A stretch of DNA of 61,906 bases. Origin: Synechococcales cyanobacterium CRU_2_2 (lineage in GTDB: Bacteria; Cyanobacteriota; Cyanobacteriia; PCC-9006; JAAUQQ01). The notes below the pieces were generated by a model. That model was not told the origin of the DNA, did not search any database, and worked only from the letters and a program-made list of their open reading frames with translations. The translations under genes were made by a program, and so were the position numbers. The stretch lies in NCBI GenBank assembly GCA_012034805.1, contig JAAUOP010000009.1, positions 1 through 61,906 of the forward strand, in the 5' to 3' direction. Below, piece by piece: positions 58,385-61,906 of the stretch. Each line of letters starts with the position of its first letter. Positions within the stretch are counted from its first letter, which is position 1.

Positions 58385-59575
58385 TCACGAACTTGCTGCG
58401 CGAATATGTTTAGCAACCGTTTCCATCAAAGTTTGGGCATCAAACGGTTTAGTAATGTAGTCAGTTGAGCCAGCAACCTTGGCACGCACCTTATCGATAA
58501 ATCCATCACGACCAGTCAGCATGACAATGGGCATGTCTTTGAGCAAGGCCGATTGGCGCAGCAGACGGCACAGCTCGTAGCCGTCCAAGTTGGGCATACT
58601 GATATCCATCAAGATCAGCGACGGCTTTTCCTTTGCCAAGGAGGACAGTGCTTGCAGCGGATTGGTCAACCCCAGTACACGGTAGCCAGCGGCTTCTAAA
58701 ATCAGTTTGACGTTGCGCTGAACGGTGACGCTGTCGTCGATGCAGATGACCGTTTCCTTGGCCGCTTGGGCTTCGTTGCCCGTGCGGATCACCATCCCAA
58801 GAATGCCGGATTCGACCCCCCGAGCCGTGATTTTGGCAAGCTGCAAGATATCCAACTTGAGCCGGTAGGCAAGCTGGTACAAACTGGGCTGATCTTCGAG
58901 GACGTTGGCCAGGGAGACTCGGGGGGGCTCTGTAATCAAGCTGCCGAGTTGGTGGATCCAGTCCTGGTCAAACCCGTTGCGATCGAGAATTTCTAGATGC
59001 TGGAGGGGCGAGGAAATTTCGGGGCGCAGCCGCTGCCAGGCTCCAATTTGGGTCGCGATCGGCGAAATCAATTCCTTGAGCGGCATGAAGACCGAAATCG
59101 GATCGAGGTTCATGTCTCGATCAAATTGAATCACCGCCTGGGGCATCGACAAAACATGGATCAGGGCCTCTTGGCTAAATAGCCGTAAAAAGGTCGAGAG
59201 CTGATTTTGGGTGATTTGTCCGGTCTCATAGCCGCGCTGCAAAAAGTCGTAGGCCGTCGTCTGGAAGCCGGAATTCACCTGGGCTAAAAGCCGAGAGCGG
59301 GTTCGCTGCAAAATGTACTTGAGGCGCGATCGCTCCCCTGCCGTACTGGTGACAAAATGCAGCTGTCCTTGGCCCGCATAAACCACCCAAGCCGCTCCAT
59401 GACCATTCACATCCCGAATCGTCAAATGCCCCGAAATCTGACGCCGCATGACATTGTGCAGTGCCTTGGGCGGAGACGTCACCACACCCGGAGTCGCCGA
59501 GCCAGGTCGGGGTGAACTGGCAGTTCCGGCAGCGGTTCCGGCGGCGGCAAAGCTAGAATCGTTTGAATTGAGCAT
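58385..59575 (-). CDS. PatA/PilG-type response regulator (HmpA-like)
   Basis: 396 residues from ATG 59575 (MLNSNDSS). An upstream in-frame start would add 62 low-quality residues. The N-terminal two thirds are the PatA/DUF4388-like domain. Its C-terminal receiver has ICIDDSVTVQRN, LILMDISMPNLDGYELC (phospho-Asp) and YITKPFDAQTL. First gene of the operon. Regulators of this type act as outputs for pilus polarity and phototaxis in cyanobacteria (PixG, TaxP1, HmpA). Confidence 0.92.
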   Translation of the reverse strand: MLNSNDSSFAAAGTAAGTASSPRPGSATPGVVTSPPKALHNVMRRQISGHLTIRDVNGHGAAWVVYAGQGQLHFVTSTAGERSRLKYILQRTRSRLLAQVNSGFQTTAYDFLQRGYETGQITQNQLSTFLRLFSQEALIHVLSMPQAVIQFDRDMNLDPISVFMPLKELISPIATQIGAWQRLRPEISSPLQHLEILDRNGFDQDWIHQLGSLITEPPRVSLANVLEDQPSLYQLAYRLKLDILQLAKITARGVESGILGMVIRTGNEAQAAKETVICIDDSVTVQRNVKLILEAAGYRVLGLTNPLQALSSLAKEKPSLILMDISMPNLDGYELCRLLRQSALLKDMPIVMLTGRDGFIDKVRAKVAGSTDYITKPFDAQTLMETVAKHIRAASS

Positions 59576-59876
59576 TGGGGAACCTAGCCAAAGGGCGCAA
59601 CAGACACTCACATGACCTAGGCTTAGTCTTCCCACGTCATCCGGCCAAATCAGCGACATCGCCAAAACAGAACCTACAGCTTCGGCTCGACAGACAACAG
59701 AAGATATATGACTTGAGAGATGTGACTTGAGATGTGACTTGGGATGCGACTTGCGGCCCAACCCATCAGCATCTGGCCTGACAGGGGCAAGCTCAGTCGC
59801 TAAGATAGGGGCAGCCGTTGCTTAGGGCTGAGATTGCGATTGGCTTTGCCAAGCTTTGCAGGATCGCCCCCCTTCC
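59576..59876. other. Divergent promoter region with tandem repeat
   Basis: The 300 bp between the PatA-like regulator and the ferredoxin contain a repeat of about 14 bp (TGACTTGAGATG type) at 59700-59755. No gene seen. Confidence 0.55.
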
Positions 59877-60113
59877 ATGACTGTTACTGTTCGCTTTCTA
59901 CCCGACGATCGCACCGTCACCGCAGAACCGGGCGAAGACCTTCTCCTCGTCGCCCAGCGCGCTGGCCTCACCATTCCCACAGGTTGCATGATGGGCTCTT
60001 GCCACGCCTGCGAAGTCGAGCTCAACGGTGAGCCCGTCTGTAGCTGCATCACCTGCGTACCGTCTTCGACCGAAGAAATCATGGTGGATCTCTACAGCGA
60101 CCCCACCTGGTAA
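59877..60113 (+). CDS. Small 2Fe-2S ferredoxin
   Basis: 78 residues from ATG 59877 (MTVTVRFLPDD). The plant-type cluster motif C37-x4-C42-x2-C45 is present. The fourth ligand is probably one of C55, C57 or C60, a shorter spacing than in photosynthetic ferredoxins. Cytoplasmic. Followed by the aminotransferase after 87 bp. Partner unknown. Confidence 0.85.
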   Translation: MTVTVRFLPDDRTVTAEPGEDLLLVAQRAGLTIPTGCMMGSCHACEVELNGEPVCSCITCVPSSTEEIMVDLYSDPTW

Positions 60114-60200
60114 CCCCCGCCCAGACTGGCTATCTTTGGGCTCGTCATTTCCAGGACCGACCATTTCCAGAGCCGACCATTCCCACCCCATCCCTTCTCC

Positions 60201-61498
60201 ATGACCTCATCCCAAACCCCAGCACTCACCCAAGTCGGCACCCAAATGTCTGCCCTGACTGGGGTGCGTGCGATCATGAAGGACATCATCGAAACCCTGC
60301 GGGCTGGGCAAGGTCAGGATTTTATCAATCTCAGTGCTGGCAATCCGGTAATTTTGCCCGAGGTGGAAGCACTCTGGCGTGACTGTACGGCGGAGCTGCT
60401 GGCCAGTACAGAATACGGGCAAGTCGTCTGTCGCTATGGCTCAAGCCAAGGCTACGAGCCGCTGCTAGAGGCGATCGCCCAGGATTTTCATCAGCGCTAT
60501 GGCTGGGCGGTGAGCGATCGCAACATCCTGATTACCCCCGGCAGCCAGTCTCTCTATTTTCTTGCGGCTAATGCCTTTGGTGGCCGTACCGCCGAGGGCC
60601 AACTCAAAAATATTGTCCTGCCCCTCAGCCCCGATTACACGGGCTACGGTGGCATTAGCCTGGTGCCCGAAGCCCTGATCGCCTACAGGCCCACCCTCGA
60701 AATCATTAGCAACCATCGCTTCAAATACCGGCCAGACTTTAGCCAGGTCAAGATCGACGCCAACACCGGCATGGTGCTATTTTCTCGCCCCTGCAATCCC
60801 ACAGGCAACGTCTTGAGCAATGCAGAAGTCGAAAAGCTGGCGCAGTTGGCGGCCCCCTACCACGCGCCAGTCTTCGTCGATTCGGCCTATGCACCGCCCT
60901 ATCCCGGTCTCAATTTTACCGAGATGACACCCCTGTTTGGCGGAAATCTTGTCCATTGTATTAGCCTCTCCAAAGCCGGACTACCGGGCGAGCGCCTAGG
61001 AGCCGTGATCGGACCTGAGGCAGTGATTCAGACCCTGGAAGCATTTCAGACCAATTTTTGCATTCACTCATCCCGCTATGGGCAGGCGATCGCGCCCGCG
61101 CCATCCGCTCCGGTGCCCTCGCCAACCTCGCCGAGACGGTCATTCGCCCCCACTATGCCGAAAAATTCGACGTCGTCGAAGCCAGCCTCGATCAATTCAT
61201 GCCCGACACCCTACCTTGGTACTTACACAAGGGCGAAGGTGCGATTTTTGCTTGGCTTTGGCTCGATCAACTGCCCATGACAGACTGGGAGTTTTATCAA
61301 CAACTCAAGCAAGTGGGCCTGATCGTCGTGCCCGGTTCGTCATTCTTCCCCGGTTTACGAGGGGATTGGCCCCATACGCGGCAGTGTTTGCGCATCAGCC
61401 TCACGGCCACAGCGGCAGAGCTCCAAGAAGGGATGAAGCGACTGGCTCGGACAGCAGAACAGGTTTATCGGTCAGGAAACGTGTCCAAAAATGCCTAA
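60201..61498 (+). CDS. AvtA-like aminotransferase (valine-pyruvate type; one frame break)
   Basis: PLP fold-type I aminotransferase. LSAGNPVILPEV and TPGSQSLYFLAANAF open the fold, and FSRPCNPTGN holds the Asn/Asp region. The PLP Lys is in ISLSKAGLPGERLG, and the C-terminal part has GAIFAWLWLD and RISLT. The frame breaks at about 61092; one added G (QAIAARAIRSGALAN) restores a full-length protein of about 432 residues. The whole is close to valine-pyruvate aminotransferase, but exact specificity cannot be read. Confidence 0.86.
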
Positions 61499-61533
61499 AT
61501 AAAAGACTCTGTTTTGAGGTAAACGCGCTAACT

Positions 61534-61743
61534 TTACGATTGACTAGCAAAGTCATTCACGTCTTGTTTTCTCGAAAAGTTCGACATAAAAGGACGTTCA
61601 AATTTCAAATAAAAGGCATAGGCAAGCAGCATCGATAGAGGCGCTGTCAAGGCGTAGAGCACGATTGCCATCTCACCAGACGAGATACCTAAGCCATGAA
61701 GATACTGATTTAAGGGGGTCAAAACCAACACATGCGTCAGATA
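61534..61743 (-). pseudogene. Acyltransferase-3 family C-terminal fragment, cut by IS
   Basis: Only the last 70 or so residues remain. Reading upstream past the nominal GTG gives LYLTHVLVLTPLN, which is the usual ...YLTH... block of acyltransferase-3 proteins, then helices and FERPFM at the end. The frame runs into the insertion-sequence end at about 61741, so the 5' part is removed or lies beyond the IS. Such enzymes O-acylate surface sugars or lipids. It is not functional as seen here. Confidence 0.75.
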
Positions 61744-61906
61744 TAGCGGTTTTCAGAATTAAGGGATACAGTTATTAGTCTGGATAACCCAACAGAATAG
61801 CAATGAAATCCTACTCCCTTGACTTGCGCCAAAAAGTGATTGAGACCTACGAAAATGAGCCAATTTCCCAGCGGCAGCTCGCCAAACGGTTTCGGGTTGC
61901 TCCAAG
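61741..61906 (+). mobile_element. IS630-family insertion sequence, left part
   Basis: The end begins near the TA at 61743 (TATAGCGGTTTTCAG), followed 60 bp later by a transposase start. The other end lies beyond the window. It interrupts the acyltransferase-3 gene. Confidence 0.75.
61803..61906 (+). CDS. IS630-type transposase, N-terminal part
   Basis: Partial, cut by the window edge. The product starts MKSYSLDLRQKVIETYEN and continues with SQRQLAKRFRVAP, the helix-turn-helix DNA-binding domain of IS630/Tc1-type transposases. No catalytic DDE residues are in view. Confidence 0.85.
   Translation, partial: MKSYSLDLRQKVIETYENEPISQRQLAKRFRVAP

Overview
The window reads as a cyanobacterial chromosome segment. 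The octamer GCGATCGC (HIP1) is scattered through almost every gene. The housekeeping content (cobS, rplI next to an intein-bearing dnaB, a PatA/CheY/CheW/MCP/CheA motility operon) and the hgl-type polyketide genes also point to a cyanobacterium, probably filamentous. Species cannot be told from the sequence. Layout: 1-4.5 kb holds cobS, tRNA-Val, a patatin-like lipase, an orphan gene, a Fur-family regulator and tRNA-Pro. 4.5-8.5 kb holds an alkyl-DHAP-synthase-like flavoenzyme, a PlsC-type acyltransferase and APS kinase (cysC). 9-12.4 kb is an A/T-richer stretch with a PIG-L deacetylase, a GT2 glycosyltransferase and a sulfotransferase. 13-21 kb is a plus-strand sugar-tailoring operon: glucose-1-phosphate cytidylyltransferase, SDR epimerase, two C-methyltransferase-type proteins, a GT28/GT1 glycosyltransferase, an MFS exporter and an unknown protein. 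21.4-29 kb, minus strand, holds a SulP sulfate permease, an epimerase-HAD fusion, two methyltransferases, a second sulfotransferase and a second GT2-like protein. 29-48.3 kb, minus strand, is an iterative polyunsaturated-fatty-acid/heterocyst-glycolipid-type synthase: KS-AT-ACP3-KR', a free SDR, KR-DH, KS-CLF-AT, PfaD-type enoyl reductase, a stand-alone ACP, a thioester reductase and an SDR. 49.7-52.4 kb is dnaB (mini-intein) and rplI. 52.6-59.6 kb is the motility signalling operon. 59.9-61.5 kb is a ferredoxin and an AvtA-like aminotransferase. The window ends in an IS630-like element that truncates an acyltransferase-3 gene.  How the genes may work together (inference): the PKS builds a long reduced acyl chain on ACPs and the thioester reductase releases it as an aldehyde or alcohol. 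Glycosyltransferases add sugars, some of them C-methylated. The O-methyltransferase and two PAPS-dependent sulfotransferases decorate the product, with sulfate supplied by SulP and PAPS by CysC. The alkyl-DHAP-synthase homologue would accept a fatty alcohol, so an ether-linked lipid is possible. The whole 4.5-48 kb stretch therefore looks like a locus for a sulfated, methylated glycolipid (possibly ether-linked) that I do not recognise as a described system.  Caveat on quality: at least 14 reading-frame breaks occur, in eight genes. Every one is repaired by putting back a single base, most often in a short homopolymer. They look like sequencing or assembly deletions, so I annotate those genes as whole CDSs across the breaks.
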